Positions 9,250 through 18,078 are shown, counted from the first letter of the stretch. The stretch is 64,000 nt of DNA from Streptococcus suis (GCF_019856455.1 NZ_CP082205.1:2046001-2110000); one strand, 5' to 3'. Numbers and translations: made by a program. Notes: generated from the sequence alone by a model not told the origin.

Positions 9250-10728
9250 TTATTGTTTGAGACCCACAAACTCTACAAATCGCATAAAGGCTTCCTGTCC
9301 TTCTGGAGTACGTTTGTAGACACCTGCATCTTCTAGGACACGGGCAAAGATTTGTCCGACGGATGCTCGAATGACCTCTTCAGCCGTCTCTTCTGTCACA
9401 ACTGGATGTTCTGCTTTTAAGCTGTCTGCCCAAGGCTGATGATAGTCAGCTACCTGACTAGCTTGACCCAGTAGGTATTTCTTGACTTCAGCCAATTCTG
9501 CCTTTAAGCGCGGTGGCAAAATCGCCAAGCCCATGACCTCAATCAAGCCGATGTTTTCTTTCTTGATATGTTGGACGTCTGGGTGTGGATGGTAGATGCC
9601 ATCTGGAAACTCTTCTGAGGTCTGATTATCGCGGAGAACCAAATCCAGCTCGTACAAGTCCCCTCGTTTCCGAGCAATCGGGGTGATGGTATGATGGGGA
9701 GTTCCATCCGTCTCAGCCTTAATCTGAACTCTATCATCTGAGTAGCTCCGCCATTTTTCCAAAATCTTAGTCGCTAAACCAAGAAGCGATGACTTATCTG
9801 CGGAACTCAAGCGGATGACCGACATAGGCCACTTGACAATGCCAGCAGATACGGACTCAAAGCCAGCAAAGACCAGCTGGTGCTCAATCGGAGCCTTTTC
9901 CATAGCAAAACTGTGCCGCCCACCCTGATAGTGATTGTGGGTCAAGATAGAACCACCCGAGATTGGTAGGTCTGAGTTGGAACCGACAAAATAATTTGGA
10001 AAGATGTCCAGCAAGTCCAAGAGCTGCTCAAATGTTCGCGGACTAATAACCATGGGCACATGTTCCTGATTTAGGAAAATAGCATGTTCATTGTAGTAAG
10101 CATAGGGTGAATACTGGAAGCCCCACTTTTCTTGACCAAGATCCAAGCGAATAATACGGTGGTTGGCGCGTGCTGGATGGTTAATCCGTCCCTGATAGCC
10201 CTCATTTTCCATACAGAGTAGGCATTTGGGATAATTGCTTGCTTCAGCCTTCGTCGCAGCCGCAATAGATTTGGGATCCTTCTCCGGTTTAGACAGATTG
10301 ATTGTGATTTCCAAATCCCCATACTCTGTTGAAACTGGATAATAGATATTTTTCGCAATCGCAGCCATCTTGATATAGTCATTGCGCTTACTCAAGGCAT
10401 AAAACTCTGCCACAGCTTGTTCTGGATTTTCCTGATAGGTCTGCCAAAAATCACTATTGACCTGACTTGGACTTGGGGTTATCAAATCCATCAAACAAGC
10501 CCCAACCATGTCCTGTTCTTCCAGCACTTCTCCCACAAAACCAGTTCGCACCGCTTGAGCTAGGAGCTCATCCTTGAGTTCAATCAAGTCTGTTAGTTCT
10601 GTTTGGACAGTCAAAACTTGGTCCCCAACCAAGGCTAAAACCCGATTTCGCAAGTAGATAGCATCCATTTCCTCAAAATCACTGTTGGCAATAACCTGCT
10701 CAACAAAACGATCCACCAATCCAGCCAT
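9250..10728 (-). CDS. galT: UDP-glucose--hexose-1-phosphate uridylyltransferase (type 2 GalT)
   Basis: A 492-residue Firmicutes-type GalT, longer than and distinct from the enterobacterial form. It exchanges UMP between UDP-glucose and galactose-1-phosphate in the Leloir pathway. The core [18 protein letters not shown], with its HNHYQGG motif, marks the active site. Two ATGs occur in tandem; the second (10728) is better spaced from GGAG. It follows galK by 12 bases in one operon driven from the galR-galK promoter region. No galE is nearby, so epimerase must be encoded elsewhere. Confidence 0.94.
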   Translation of the reverse strand: MAGLVDRFVEQVIANSDFEEMDAIYLRNRVLALVGDQVLTVQTELTDLIELKDELLAQAVRTGFVGEVLEEQDMVGACLMDLITPSPSQVNSDFWQTYQENPEQAVAEFYALSKRNDYIKMAAIAKNIYYPVSTEYGDLEITINLSKPEKDPKSIAAATKAEASNYPKCLLCMENEGYQGRINHPARANHRIIRLDLGQEKWGFQYSPYAYYNEHAIFLNQEHVPMVISPRTFEQLLDLLDIFPNYFVGSNSDLPISGGSILTHNHYQGGRHSFAMEKAPIEHQLVFAGFESVSAGIVKWPMSVIRLSSADKSSLLGLATKILEKWRSYSDDRVQIKAETDGTPHHTITPIARKRGDLYELDLVLRDNQTSEEFPDGIYHPHPDVQHIKKENIGLIEVMGLAILPPRLKAELAEVKKYLLGQASQVADYHQPWADSLKAEHPVVTEETAEEVIRASVGQIFARVLEDAGVYKRTPEGQEAFMRFVEFVGLKQ

Positions 10729-10740
10729 CATTTCTCCAAT

Positions 10741-11913
10741 CTATTTTCGAGATAAAACGCGAGAGCCTCCAGCAATCTCCGCTACATAGAAGCTTGGTTC
10801 ATAGCCAACCACTTCAGTATAGGTCTTGCCGACATTTTCCGTGAAGGCTTCAACCTTATCCTTGTGGACAATGGCAATACCACAGCCGCCGAAGCCAGCT
10901 CCTGTCATCCGAGCACCAAGAACCCCTTCTTGTTCCCAAGCAGTATGTGCCAAGGTATCCAATTCCAGACCTGTCACTTCATAATCATGCTCCAAAGAAA
11001 CATGAGAAGCATTGACCAAACGACCAAAGGTTGCCAAATCCCCTTCTTCTAAAGCCTTACGGGCCTGCAAGGTCCGTTGATTTTCTAAGACAGCATGGCG
11101 GGCACGCTTGAGGCGGTTTTCATCCTTAATCAAATAACTATATTGATCAAAGGTCCACTCATCCAACTCTCCCAGAGTTTGAATAGTCAAGACTGCATTC
11201 AATTCTTCCACTGCTTTTTCACATTCCGCGCGGCGTTCATTGTACTTAGAATCCGCCAATTCACGACGTTTATTGGTGTTCATGATGACAATCACATGGT
11301 CACCCAAATCCAGCGGTACCAATTCATATTCAAGCGTATTGGTATCTAGATAAATGGCACGTTGGTCTGCTCCCATACCGATCGCAAACTGGTCCATAAT
11401 ACCAGAATTGACACCGATAAAATGATTTTCCGTCTGCTTACCGATTTTCACTAAATCAAGACGAGTCAACTCAAGACCGTACAATTCTTCTGCGATAATG
11501 CCGATCAAGAGTTCCAAGGAAGCTGATGAAGACAAGCCTGAACCATTTGGAATATTACCGTAAACAAAGACTTCCATACCTGTATCAATGCTGTGCCCTG
11601 CTTCTTGCAAGAACTTGAGAACACCCTTGGCATAGTTGGTCCAGTTATCTGCCTTATCAAAGACCAGATTGTTCAAGTCCACTTCGATAATCCCAAGTTC
11701 TTCAAAGTTTGCGGAATAAAAGCGCAAAACTTGGTCATCACGTCTGCGAGCAGCTCCGTAAGTTCCCAAGGTAATGGCTGCTGGAAAGACATGACCACCA
11801 TTGTAGTCTGTATGCTCACCAATCAAATTAATCCGACCAGGTGAGAAGAAAGTCGCATCTGCCTCTTGGCCAAACACATCGAGAAAGGCTTGCTTGAGTT
11901 GTTCTGTGTTCAT
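10741..11913 (-). CDS. galK: galactokinase
   Basis: The 390-residue GHMP kinase phosphorylates galactose to galactose-1-phosphate. The galactokinase signature [15 protein letters not shown] spans residues 26-40, the ATP-binding motif [16 protein letters not shown] follows in the first half, and the C-terminal motif [11 protein letters not shown] is intact. The start at 11913 has a strong AAGGAGG sequence; an upstream in-frame extension of 21 codons is spurious because it overlaps the promoter. It is the first gene of galKT, divergent from galR. Confidence 0.95.
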   Translation of the reverse strand: MNTEQLKQAFLDVFGQEADATFFSPGRINLIGEHTDYNGGHVFPAAITLGTYGAARRRDDQVLRFYSANFEELGIIEVDLNNLVFDKADNWTNYAKGVLKFLQEAGHSIDTGMEVFVYGNIPNGSGLSSSASLELLIGIIAEELYGLELTRLDLVKIGKQTENHFIGVNSGIMDQFAIGMGADQRAIYLDTNTLEYELVPLDLGDHVIVIMNTNKRRELADSKYNERRAECEKAVEELNAVLTIQTLGELDEWTFDQYSYLIKDENRLKRARHAVLENQRTLQARKALEEGDLATFGRLVNASHVSLEHDYEVTGLELDTLAHTAWEQEGVLGARMTGAGFGGCGIAIVHKDKVEAFTENVGKTYTEVVGYEPSFYVAEIAGGSRVLSRK

Positions 11914-11930
11914 AGGAACCTCCTTGATAT

Positions 11931-11944
11931 TGTAATCGTTTTCT
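11931..11944 (-). promoter_or_regulatory. cre-like CcpA site in the galK leader
   Basis: The minus-strand sequence AGAAAACGATTACA matches the catabolite-responsive element consensus TGWAANCGNTNWCA at 13 of 14 positions. It lies just downstream of the galK -10 box, where CcpA bound at the transcription start would block elongation. Glucose repression of galKT is the inferred result. Confidence 0.7.
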
Positions 11945-11947
11945 TTT

Positions 11948-11976
11948 ATTGTACAACTTAACAATATAAAAGTCAA
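11948..11976 (-). promoter_or_regulatory. galK promoter
   Basis: TTGACT (minus strand, 11971-11976) and TACAAT (11948-11953) are separated by 17 bases. The galR operator-like repeats abut its upstream edge. Confidence 0.8.
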
Positions 11977-11980
11977 TGTT

Positions 11981-12020
11981 TTTACTAAAAATTTACTAAT
12001 TTTAGCATTTGTGCTATACT
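11981..12020 (+). promoter_or_regulatory. galR promoter with overlapping operator-like repeats
   Basis: A -35 TTTACT (11992-11997) and an extended -10 TATACT (12015-12020) are 17 bases apart. Two direct copies of TTTACTAA occur at 11981-11999, and CTAAAA/TTTTAG arms flank the second copy. This arrangement between divergent galK and galR is where an autoregulated LacI-type repressor should bind. Confidence 0.65.
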
Positions 12021-12045
12021 AGATACAAATAGATAGGAGAATATC

Positions 12046-13044
12046 ATGGTTACCATTAAAGACATCGCTGAAAAGGCTCAATTATCATCCGCCACCATTT
12101 CCCGCGTACTCAAGGGCGACCTGACCCTATCCGTCAGCCAAGAAACCCGCGACCGCATTTTCAACTTGGCACAGGACCTGGGCTACACCAAACACCTCAA
12201 AAAACAAGCTCCTCAACAAAAAGGCACCATCGGCATTGTCCAATGGTACACTGAAAGCGAAGAGCTAGCCGACCTCTACTACTACTCCATTCGGGCCAGC
12301 ATCGAGCAGACCGCCAGCCTTCTCGGCTATCAAATCATCCGCTCCTTCAACGACTTGACCAATCCCCTCCTTCAAGGATTGGACGGCATCATCGCGGTTG
12401 GTAAGTTTTCTTCTGGGCAAATAGCAGAGCTGACCAACTTGTCTTCCAAGCTGATCTTTGTAGACTCTGATACGCTGACCGAGGGATTCTCCTGCGTCAC
12501 GACTGACTTTGAACACTCTGTTCAGACAGTTATTGACCACTTCCATTCGCAAGGTTTGACAGACATTGGCCTATTGGTCGGACAGGAAGAAACCACAGAC
12601 GGACACCAACTGCCAACAGACCCCCGCCTGACTGCCTTTCGTGACTACCTAGACACCTTGGGCATTCTCCAAGAAAATTATATCTACCAAGGAAAGTTCT
12701 CCACCCAGTCGGGCTATGAGCTGATGAGCCAGGCTATTGAGGACCTAGGTGACAAGCTACCACCTGCCTTTTTCATGGCAAATGATACCCTGGCAGTCGG
12801 TGCCCTGCGTGCTTTACAAGAGCGTCAAATCGCAGTGCCCGATAGAGTCCAACTCATCACCTTTAACGATACAGCCATCACCCGTCAGGTCTATCCTGCC
12901 TTGTCTTCTATCAGCGTCTTCACCGAAGAAATGGGGCAAGAAGCCATGCAGCTGCTAGACCGTGTGATTGCTAGTCCGCAGCCCCACCATCCCCGTAAGA
13001 TTAAACTAGGTACCCAGCTGGTAATACGCGAGAGTTCTGATTGA
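12046..13044 (+). CDS. galR: LacI-family galactose operon regulator
   Basis: The 332-residue protein has an N-terminal LacI-type helix-turn-helix (TIKDIAEKAQLSSATISRVL, residues 3-22) followed by a periplasmic-binding-like effector domain with FFMANDTLAVGALRAL. It is divergent from galKT, which makes galactose or a derivative the likely inducer. A GGAGAATATC sequence precedes the ATG. Length and layout match streptococcal GalR. Whether it represses or activates galKT cannot be read from sequence. Confidence 0.9.
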   Translation: MVTIKDIAEKAQLSSATISRVLKGDLTLSVSQETRDRIFNLAQDLGYTKHLKKQAPQQKGTIGIVQWYTESEELADLYYYSIRASIEQTASLLGYQIIRSFNDLTNPLLQGLDGIIAVGKFSSGQIAELTNLSSKLIFVDSDTLTEGFSCVTTDFEHSVQTVIDHFHSQGLTDIGLLVGQEETTDGHQLPTDPRLTAFRDYLDTLGILQENYIYQGKFSTQSGYELMSQAIEDLGDKLPPAFFMANDTLAVGALRALQERQIAVPDRVQLITFNDTAITRQVYPALSSISVFTEEMGQEAMQLLDRVIASPQPHHPRKIKLGTQLVIRESSD

Positions 13045-13204
13045 TAAGGAAATCTTCCATCATTCCGTTACTTATATTGAATTTTATACAAGTGGTTTGA
13101 TACCGAGTACGGCTTTTCAATAAGTATTAAAAATGTTAAACTTCTTGTAAAACTTGTACTAAAATTTGCATAGCACATGCACATAGCCAACATTAACAGA
13201 TTAT

Positions 13205-13360
13205 TTGCATTTTACAAGTAATCTGTTATAATGGATATAGAAAAAGGAGCTGGACGGCAATCCAGCCCCAAATGTAGAACCGTTAAAAAGACGGTGGCTT
13301 AGTTTAGATTATTTAGAAATAACCGTTACTGTCCAAAGTTTGACGGTTATTTCTTTTTGT
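13205..13360 (+). ncRNA. putative antitoxin RNA, type I TA copy 1
   Basis: A plus-strand promoter (TTGCAT 13205-13210, 16 bases, extended -10 TGTTATAAT ending 13232) would start an RNA near 13239. It contains the hairpin GCTGGA/TCCAGC, an ACCGT/ACGGT hairpin and a terminator with 10-bp arms at 13317-13326 and 13343-13352 followed by CTTTTTG. The RNA runs convergently into the 3' end of the toxin gene and shares its terminator, as in Fst/par-type systems. The ACCGUU of this RNA can pair with GACGGU in the toxin mRNA leader. Confidence 0.6.
13317..13360. terminator. bidirectional terminator shared by toxin mRNA and antisense RNA, copy 1
   Basis: Perfect inverted repeat AAATAACCGT/ACGGTTATTT at 13317-13352 with a T-rich flank on the plus strand. 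The toxin stop codon lies inside it, so the two transcripts overlap here. Confidence 0.65.
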
Positions 13361-13454
13361 CATTATCTTTGAAGATTTTATAGCACAAGCCAATCAATGC
13401 AATAGCAAAACTACCAAAGCCTAGAATAGTTTGCACAACTTCAAAAGCTGTCAA
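13347..13454 (-). CDS. putative holin-like toxin peptide (type I TA), copy 1
   Basis: A 35-residue peptide starting at TTG reads MTAFEVVQTILGFG and continues through one hydrophobic segment (roughly residues 5-27) to a charged, lysine-rich tail. This is the layout of the Hol_Tox/TxpA-type membrane toxins of type I systems. AAAGGAG lies nine bases before the TTG. The 13-codon reading frame at 13461-13502 ends in a TAG that overlaps this ribosome-binding site. A close second copy is at 18066-18218. Toxicity is inferred from family resemblance only. Confidence 0.65.
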   Translation of the reverse strand: MTAFEVVQTILGFGSFAIALIGLCYKIFKDNDKKK

Positions 13455-13460
13455 AAGATG

Positions 13461-13502
13461 CTACTCCTTTCCGTCAGATTTTGATGAATTGCCCATAGGC
13501 AT
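13461..13502 (-). CDS. 13-codon leader reading frame upstream of the toxin, copy 1
   Basis: ATG at 13502 opens MPMGNSSKSDGKE followed by TAG. GTGAGGTG just upstream is a good ribosome-binding sequence. In copy 2 the same frame has GAG in place of TAG and runs in frame into the toxin. It could couple translation of the toxin or be the broken 5' half of a longer toxin. Confidence 0.45.
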   Translation of the reverse strand: MPMGNSSKSDGKE

Positions 13503-13554
13503 CACCTCACTTTCAGAAAATTCAGAGCCACCGTCTTCACTTTTCTACTCATCT

Positions 13555-13560
13555 ATTATA
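13555..13560 (-). promoter_or_regulatory. toxin mRNA promoter (-10), copy 1
   Basis: An extended -10 (TGTTATAAT on the minus strand) lies about 55 bases upstream of the leader ATG; the -35 is weak. The leader carries AGACGGTGGCT (13526-13536), an 11-base perfect inverted repeat of 13289-13299 in the antisense RNA region. Confidence 0.6.
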
Positions 13561-13623
13561 ACATATTTCATTCCCAAAACTTGTTGAAATAGCGTAGTCT
13601 TTTCAATAAGTTTTGGGAAGCCA

Positions 13624-13660
13624 AAAAAATCTTCCTACAACTAAGTAAGAAGATTTTTTT
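13624..13660. terminator. bidirectional intrinsic terminator after the 107-residue gene
   Basis: AAAAAAATCTTC and GAAGATTTTTTT form a 12-bp stem just after the stop at 13663, with T runs on either strand. It separates the surface-protein operon from the toxin promoter. Confidence 0.8.
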
Positions 13661-13662
13661 AT

Positions 13663-13986
13663 TTAGTATTGCCTTCTAGCTCTATCAGCATCAGCTCTTG
13701 CTTGTGCTGCTCGCATTTGGTCTTGATGGTGTCGTGTTTGTCTTGCACGTTCCTCTGCTATCTGAGCTTGTCGCTTTGTATCAAGCATCTTTCGTCGTGC
13801 TTCTTCCTGCTCCGCAGCAGCTCCGTTAAGTAGATCTTTATCAACAGGTACTGATCCGCTTGGTCCCATCGTTCCTAATGTTTTAAACAATTCTCTTTCA
13901 ATATAGTTAAAAAGCGGTGCTACTAAACGGACAATAAACATTGAAATGTTCCAGTAGGTTTTGAAAATTGTCTTTATAATTTTCAT
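13663..13986 (-). CDS. small protein downstream of the LPXTG surface protein, 107 residues
   Basis: I do not recognise a family. The first 35 residues contain a hydrophobic, aromatic stretch (YWNISMFIVRLVAPLFNYI) that may be a membrane or amphipathic helix. The rest is a strongly charged, Gln/Arg/Glu/Ala-rich helix with heptad-like spacing, predicted coiled coil. It starts only four bases after the surface-protein stop, with AGGGG inside the preceding gene's end, so the two are one operon. A role in anchoring or assembling the surface protein is possible but unsupported. Confidence 0.7.
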   Translation of the reverse strand: MKIIKTIFKTYWNISMFIVRLVAPLFNYIERELFKTLGTMGPSGSVPVDKDLLNGAAAEQEEARRKMLDTKRQAQIAEERARQTRHHQDQMRAAQARADADRARRQY

Positions 13987-13989
13987 TGT

Positions 13990-16623
13990 TTAACCCCTAC
14001 GCTTTCTTCTTGCTCCTGCCAAGCCAAGCGTTGACATCATGGCAAGACCTACCAAGCCTAGAATACTTTCTTGTTCTCCTGTCTGAGGTAGTGCTTTCGC
14101 ACGTTCTGCACGTGAGTAAGTAATACCTTGTGGTGTGACGGTGACACCTGCTTGTGGGTTCGTCACCACAACCTTACCGTCAACAACCTTCACATCTTGA
14201 CCTTTGGTAATAGCGTCTTTGACTGCATCAATATTGATAGCTGGTTTTTCAACAGCAGTTGGAGCATCTTTTGGTACTGCAACGATTGTTCCGTCTGGAA
14301 GTGTTGCAATCACATTGTCTTTTGCTTTGTCTTCAAGGTCTTTGAGTTTGTTGTACTCTGCTTGAAGTTCTGCCAATTTGCTTTCTTCTGCTGCAAGTTT
14401 AGCAGTAACAGTTTCAAGTTTGTTTTGTGCTGTTTCAGCTTTAGCTTGTGCTTCAGTTAGAGCCGCTTGCTTTTCAGTAAGTGTTGCTTGAGCGTTAGCA
14501 AGAATTGCTGGTGCTTCAAGATAACCTTTCAACTCAGTAGCAAGTGCTTTTGCTTCTTCAACCAAGCGGTCTTTTTCTGCAAGAAGAGCTGCTTTGTCTT
14601 TGTTCAAGCTATCAAGTGTTGCTTGTTGTGTAGCAAGGTTAGCTTTAGCTGTTTCAAGAGCTTCAGCTTTTGCAGTAGCAGTAGCTTGTGCTTGAGCAAG
14701 TTCAGCCTTAGCTGTATCAAGTGCAGCTTTCTTAGTTGCCAAATCAGCTGAGAAGTTGTCAACTGCTTTTTGTGCATCTGCCTTGCGAGCCTCAGCGTTT
14801 TGAAGAGCAATGGTTGCAAGACGTAGGTTATTTTCTACTACCTGTGTTTGAAGCGGTGTTGCAGTAGCATCAGCAAGAGTTTTCTCTGCTTGAGTTTTCA
14901 ATTCAAGAGCTTTAGCGTAATCTGAGCTTGCTTTTACAAGATTTGCTTGAGCAGTATCAGATGCGGCTTGTGCTGCTGATTGGTCTGCTTGAGCTTTAGC
15001 AAGGGCGGCTTGAAGAGTAGCTGGGTCGTTAGGGTTGGTGATTGTGGTGCCGTCATTTGCCAATACAGCAACGAGCCAGTATTGACCATTGATGTTTGCA
15101 ATTGAAAGACCGATACCACCGTTAGCATACATGTTTGGAGTCAAGTGATTCCAATTTGATTTGCTGTCATCAAATGATGTTGCAAGGAATGCTTGCCATG
15201 CTGCATTTTTGATATCTTCAACAGTTTTAAGAGTGTCAATTGAACCAAGACGTGCAAGGTTTTCAATTGCTCCTGGAATGTGACCAGTTGTTACTGGGTC
15301 TGTTCCACGTTGTTTATATTGGTTGGCACGGTTTTGTGCGATTGTGATAGCATTGTCTGTGACAGTCGCAACTGTTTGAATACCAAGTTGTTTACGCAAT
15401 TGGTTTACAGCATCAACGTAGATGAATGACATATCCAATTGGTTGTCTTTGGTCAAGTTGTTAACATCAACGGCAGATTTTGCGTCATCAGCTCCTACTT
15501 TAAGAGTTGAGGCTGAAATTGAATTGAAACCTGAATCTTTCAAGAAATCTGCATTGTCTTCAGATGGGTCTTTTTTCCAGTTATCCAAATCAGATTTGAA
15601 GTTTGAATCAACGTTAACTGTTACAACATCAACATTTGCCAAAGCATTTGTTGCAGTTTTAACAGCGTCATTTGTTTGATTGAGTGCGTCAGTTGTTGTT
15701 TTAGACTCATCTTGAGCAGCTGTCAATTTTGCTTTTGCTGTATCAACAGCGTCTGATTTTACAGCAACCTCAGTTTCAGCAGCTTTGATTTTTGCATCGC
15801 GGTCTGCGTCAGCTTTCTTAGCGTCTTCAAAGGCTTGGGTTGCAGTATCAACGTTAGCGTTAGCATCTGTAACAGCTTCGCTTGCATTATCAAGGTTAGC
15901 TTGAGCTTCAGCAAGACCAGTACCAGAAAGGGCGTCTTGTGCTGCTTTTACATCAGCTTCTTTAGCAGTGACAGTAGCATCAGCTGCGTCTTTTTCTGCT
16001 TGAGCAGTATCAACAGCAGTTTGAGCGTCTGCGACTTTACCAGTTTGGTCAGCAATTTCAGCGTTGACTTCATCTGTTTCAGTAGCGTTTGCAGCTTGGT
16101 CAGCAAGGTTAGCTGTTTGGTCAGCTTGGTTTGCTGCGATGTTTTCTGGTGTTGCGTTTACGGTATTTGCTTCAGCGTCTTTGACAGTTTGGGTTGCAGT
16201 ATCAACGTCTGCTTGAGCAGTGGTAACGTCTTGGTTAGCTGCATCTGCATCAGTTTGAGCTTGGTTAGCTTCAGCAGCAGTAGCATCAACAACAGCTTGT
16301 TGTGCGTCAAGAGCTGGTTTAACATCAGCTGATGTTTTAGGTGTTTCAGCAACAGTTGTTTCCGCTGTTGGTGTTTCAGTTGTAACTGGTGTTTCAACAG
16401 TTGATGCCATTAATGATGCTTCAGCTTCTTCATAAGAAGAATAAGTTTCATTTGGTACAGATTTTACAATTTCACCTGTAGCATTGTTGACAGTTTGCCA
16501 TTCACCAGTAACACGGTTTAATTGAATTCCATATTGTGTATTTGCTGATACGTTAGACGCACCAACGGTTGCAAGGGTGATAGCAGCACCTGTTGCTAGA
16601 GTTTTAAGTGTTTTTTTGTTCAT
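13990..16623 (-). CDS. LPXTG-anchored SEC10/PgrA-like surface protein with CAP domain
   Basis: The 877-residue protein opens with a signal peptide (MNKKTLKTLATGAAITLATV, cleavage likely after ASNVSA) and ends in LPQTG, a hydrophobic span and the basic tail ARRKRRG, so sortase should anchor it to the wall. Between lie a long Ala/Asp/Thr-rich coiled coil, a CAP/SCP-like globular domain in the middle (VDAVNQLRKQLG, then HIPGAIENLARLG and MYANGGIGLSIA), and a second coiled coil. This order matches SEC10/PgrA surface-exclusion and adhesin-type proteins. A 35-codon upstream extension is rejected because it overlaps the promoter; GGAG precedes the ATG at 16623. The gene is divergent from an Rgg regulator, which may control it. 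Confidence 0.85.
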   Translation of the reverse strand: MNKKTLKTLATGAAITLATVGASNVSANTQYGIQLNRVTGEWQTVNNATGEIVKSVPNETYSSYEEAEASLMASTVETPVTTETPTAETTVAETPKTSADVKPALDAQQAVVDATAAEANQAQTDADAANQDVTTAQADVDTATQTVKDAEANTVNATPENIAANQADQTANLADQAANATETDEVNAEIADQTGKVADAQTAVDTAQAEKDAADATVTAKEADVKAAQDALSGTGLAEAQANLDNASEAVTDANANVDTATQAFEDAKKADADRDAKIKAAETEVAVKSDAVDTAKAKLTAAQDESKTTTDALNQTNDAVKTATNALANVDVVTVNVDSNFKSDLDNWKKDPSEDNADFLKDSGFNSISASTLKVGADDAKSAVDVNNLTKDNQLDMSFIYVDAVNQLRKQLGIQTVATVTDNAITIAQNRANQYKQRGTDPVTTGHIPGAIENLARLGSIDTLKTVEDIKNAAWQAFLATSFDDSKSNWNHLTPNMYANGGIGLSIANINGQYWLVAVLANDGTTITNPNDPATLQAALAKAQADQSAAQAASDTAQANLVKASSDYAKALELKTQAEKTLADATATPLQTQVVENNLRLATIALQNAEARKADAQKAVDNFSADLATKKAALDTAKAELAQAQATATAKAEALETAKANLATQQATLDSLNKDKAALLAEKDRLVEEAKALATELKGYLEAPAILANAQATLTEKQAALTEAQAKAETAQNKLETVTAKLAAEESKLAELQAEYNKLKDLEDKAKDNVIATLPDGTIVAVPKDAPTAVEKPAINIDAVKDAITKGQDVKVVDGKVVVTNPQAGVTVTPQGITYSRAERAKALPQTGEQESILGLVGLAMMSTLGLAGARRKRRG

Positions 16624-16651
16624 AGTTTTCTCCTGAGTTGCTGTTAGGATT

Positions 16652-16695
16652 GGTTTGACTGTAAAGTCAAACCTTGATATATGTAGTATATCAAG
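16652..16695 (-). promoter_or_regulatory. two tandem hairpins in the surface-protein mRNA leader
   Basis: Two perfect 9-bp inverted repeats lie side by side and share one base: GGTTTGACT/AGTCAAACC (16652-16673, 4-base loop) and CTTGATATA/TATATCAAG (16673-16695, 5-base loop). Both fall between the inferred transcription start near 16712 and the ATG at 16623, so they would be in the mRNA. They may stabilise the message or bind a regulator. Confidence 0.6.
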
Positions 16696-16718
16696 CGATT
16701 TGTGCTCTATATTTTTAA

Positions 16719-16757
16719 AGTATACCATAAACTTCCTTACAATTATTTCTATAGAAA
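16719..16757 (-). promoter_or_regulatory. surface-protein promoter with upstream palindrome
   Basis: An extended -10 (TGGTATACT on the minus strand, TATACT at 16719-16724) has no clear -35. The perfect palindrome TTTCTATAGAAA (16746-16757) occupies the upstream position where an Rgg-type activator would bind. A near-perfect inverted repeat (TATAGGTTCAA 16760-16770 and TTGAACCCATA 16810-16820) lies between the divergent genes. Confidence 0.5.
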
Positions 16758-16890
16758 ACTATAGGTTCAATATTGCAAAATAGCATCGAAAAACAATGTA
16801 TTTTTTTTTTTGAACCCATAGGTCATCTTTTTGTAGATTTTTATCCTAGTTTTAAGTATACTAATCTAAAAAAAGATTGAAAGGAACATT

Positions 16891-17796
16891 ATGTCGAATC
16901 TATACCCGTTTGGACCAACCTTTAAACAATTACGAGAGAAAAGAGGGCTCAGCTTAAAAGAGGCTGCTTCTACGATTGTATCACCGCAATTTCTGAGTCG
17001 TTTTGAAAAGGGAGAGAAGGGAATTTCCCTTGAAAACTTTAACCGTTTATTGATTGTGCTCGGCTTAGAATGGAAGGACTTTGCAGCTGCATTTGCAGAT
17101 AATGGCGGAGATTGCATAGAATTTCCTGCTTACGAATTTTCCAAACATATCACAAATGAAGAAGACATATTTCGCTATCTTCCTGAATACGAAAAATTAT
17201 TTGATCGATACCTAACTGACAATCCTACACAGGCAGACATATTATTAAAGATAATCAAGCTTGGTCATTATCCAACGATTGCGAAGTCAGAAGAAACCGT
17301 CGAAAAAATCCAGCCTGTTATCAATCACCTGATGAAGCTTGAGACCTTTACTAGTTCCGAGCTGGAATTATACTGTCGTATCGTCAATCACTGTCCCCTC
17401 GAATTGGTGGAGCACATGTCCAAACAGCTTCTGGTTATGTACAAACAAAGTGCAGATACGGACACCTATATTCGTATTTTAAATGGACTGACCTTCACAG
17501 CCAAACACTTTTCCGAACAAGGGTATCATCTAAGGGCTGATAACATTATTAAAGAAGTGAAAAAGCTTCAAACATTTGAACGTGGTTATTTAGCTATACC
17601 TCTCATGTTCCTTGAGGTAGAACATATCTACAATCAATTCCGCTGGAATAAGACTGAAGCTATCGAACTCGCTAAAAATATGTTAAATTACTTGGAAAGT
17701 GCTAAATTTATTGACCAAAATTATTATTCGAATTTCATCAAAGCCTTTATCTACAACTGTCATAAATTAAATAAAACAGGCGAAGACCTATTTTAA
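16891..17796 (+). CDS. Rgg/GadR/MutR-family transcriptional regulator
   Basis: The 301-residue protein has an N-terminal XRE-type helix-turn-helix (FKQLREKRGLSLKEAASTIV, about residues 11-30, then SRFEKGEKGISLENFNRLL) and an all-helical C-terminal region as in Rgg proteins. Many Rgg proteins sense short secreted peptides; I see no convincing SHP-type pheromone gene beside it. It is divergent from the LPXTG surface-protein gene, its most likely target. AAAGGAACATT precedes the ATG. Length is slightly above the usual 280-300. Confidence 0.87.
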   Translation: MSNLYPFGPTFKQLREKRGLSLKEAASTIVSPQFLSRFEKGEKGISLENFNRLLIVLGLEWKDFAAAFADNGGDCIEFPAYEFSKHITNEEDIFRYLPEYEKLFDRYLTDNPTQADILLKIIKLGHYPTIAKSEETVEKIQPVINHLMKLETFTSSELELYCRIVNHCPLELVEHMSKQLLVMYKQSADTDTYIRILNGLTFTAKHFSEQGYHLRADNIIKEVKKLQTFERGYLAIPLMFLEVEHIYNQFRWNKTEAIELAKNMLNYLESAKFIDQNYYSNFIKAFIYNCHKLNKTGEDLF

Positions 17797-17925
17797 CGTT
17801 AAAGTAAGTTCTAGTCTGGCACAAAAACTATAAATCAGACTAATACAAAAAATAAGGCAGAACCTACTACGAAAGCTTGACATAAACTAGGTAAAGTAAG
17901 CTAATCACTAAAATTAACAGATTAT

Positions 17926-18078
17926 TTGTATTTTATAAGTAATCTGATATAATAGAGATAGAAAAGGGGTTGGTCTGCAAACCAACCCCATGTAGAACCG
18001 TTTAAGACGGTGACCATATATTAGACTATAACTCGTCCAACAACTCGATCAAAAGTGGGGACGGGTTATTTTTTATCA
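17926..18078 (+). ncRNA. putative antitoxin RNA, type I TA copy 2
   Basis: Promoter TTGTAT (17926-17931), 16 bases, extended -10 TGATATAAT ending 17953. The RNA has a strong hairpin GGGGTTGGT/ACCAACCCC, an ACCGT/ACGGT hairpin, and ends at AACTCGTCC/GGACGGGTT followed by ATTTTTT. Layout is identical to copy 1 at 13205-13360, but stem sequences have diverged while staying paired. Confidence 0.6.

Noticed and set aside
14128..16397. Long plus- and minus-strand reading frames rich in Cys/Phe/Ser or Leu/Gln/Lys opposite or within the surface-protein gene
   Set aside because: They are shadows of the Ala/Thr/Asp repeat-rich coding sequence in other frames; no ribosome-binding sites.
16624..16890. 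A possible SHP-type peptide gene next to rgg
   Set aside because: No short frame with a hydrophobic C-terminal pheromone-like sequence and ribosome-binding site was found on either strand.
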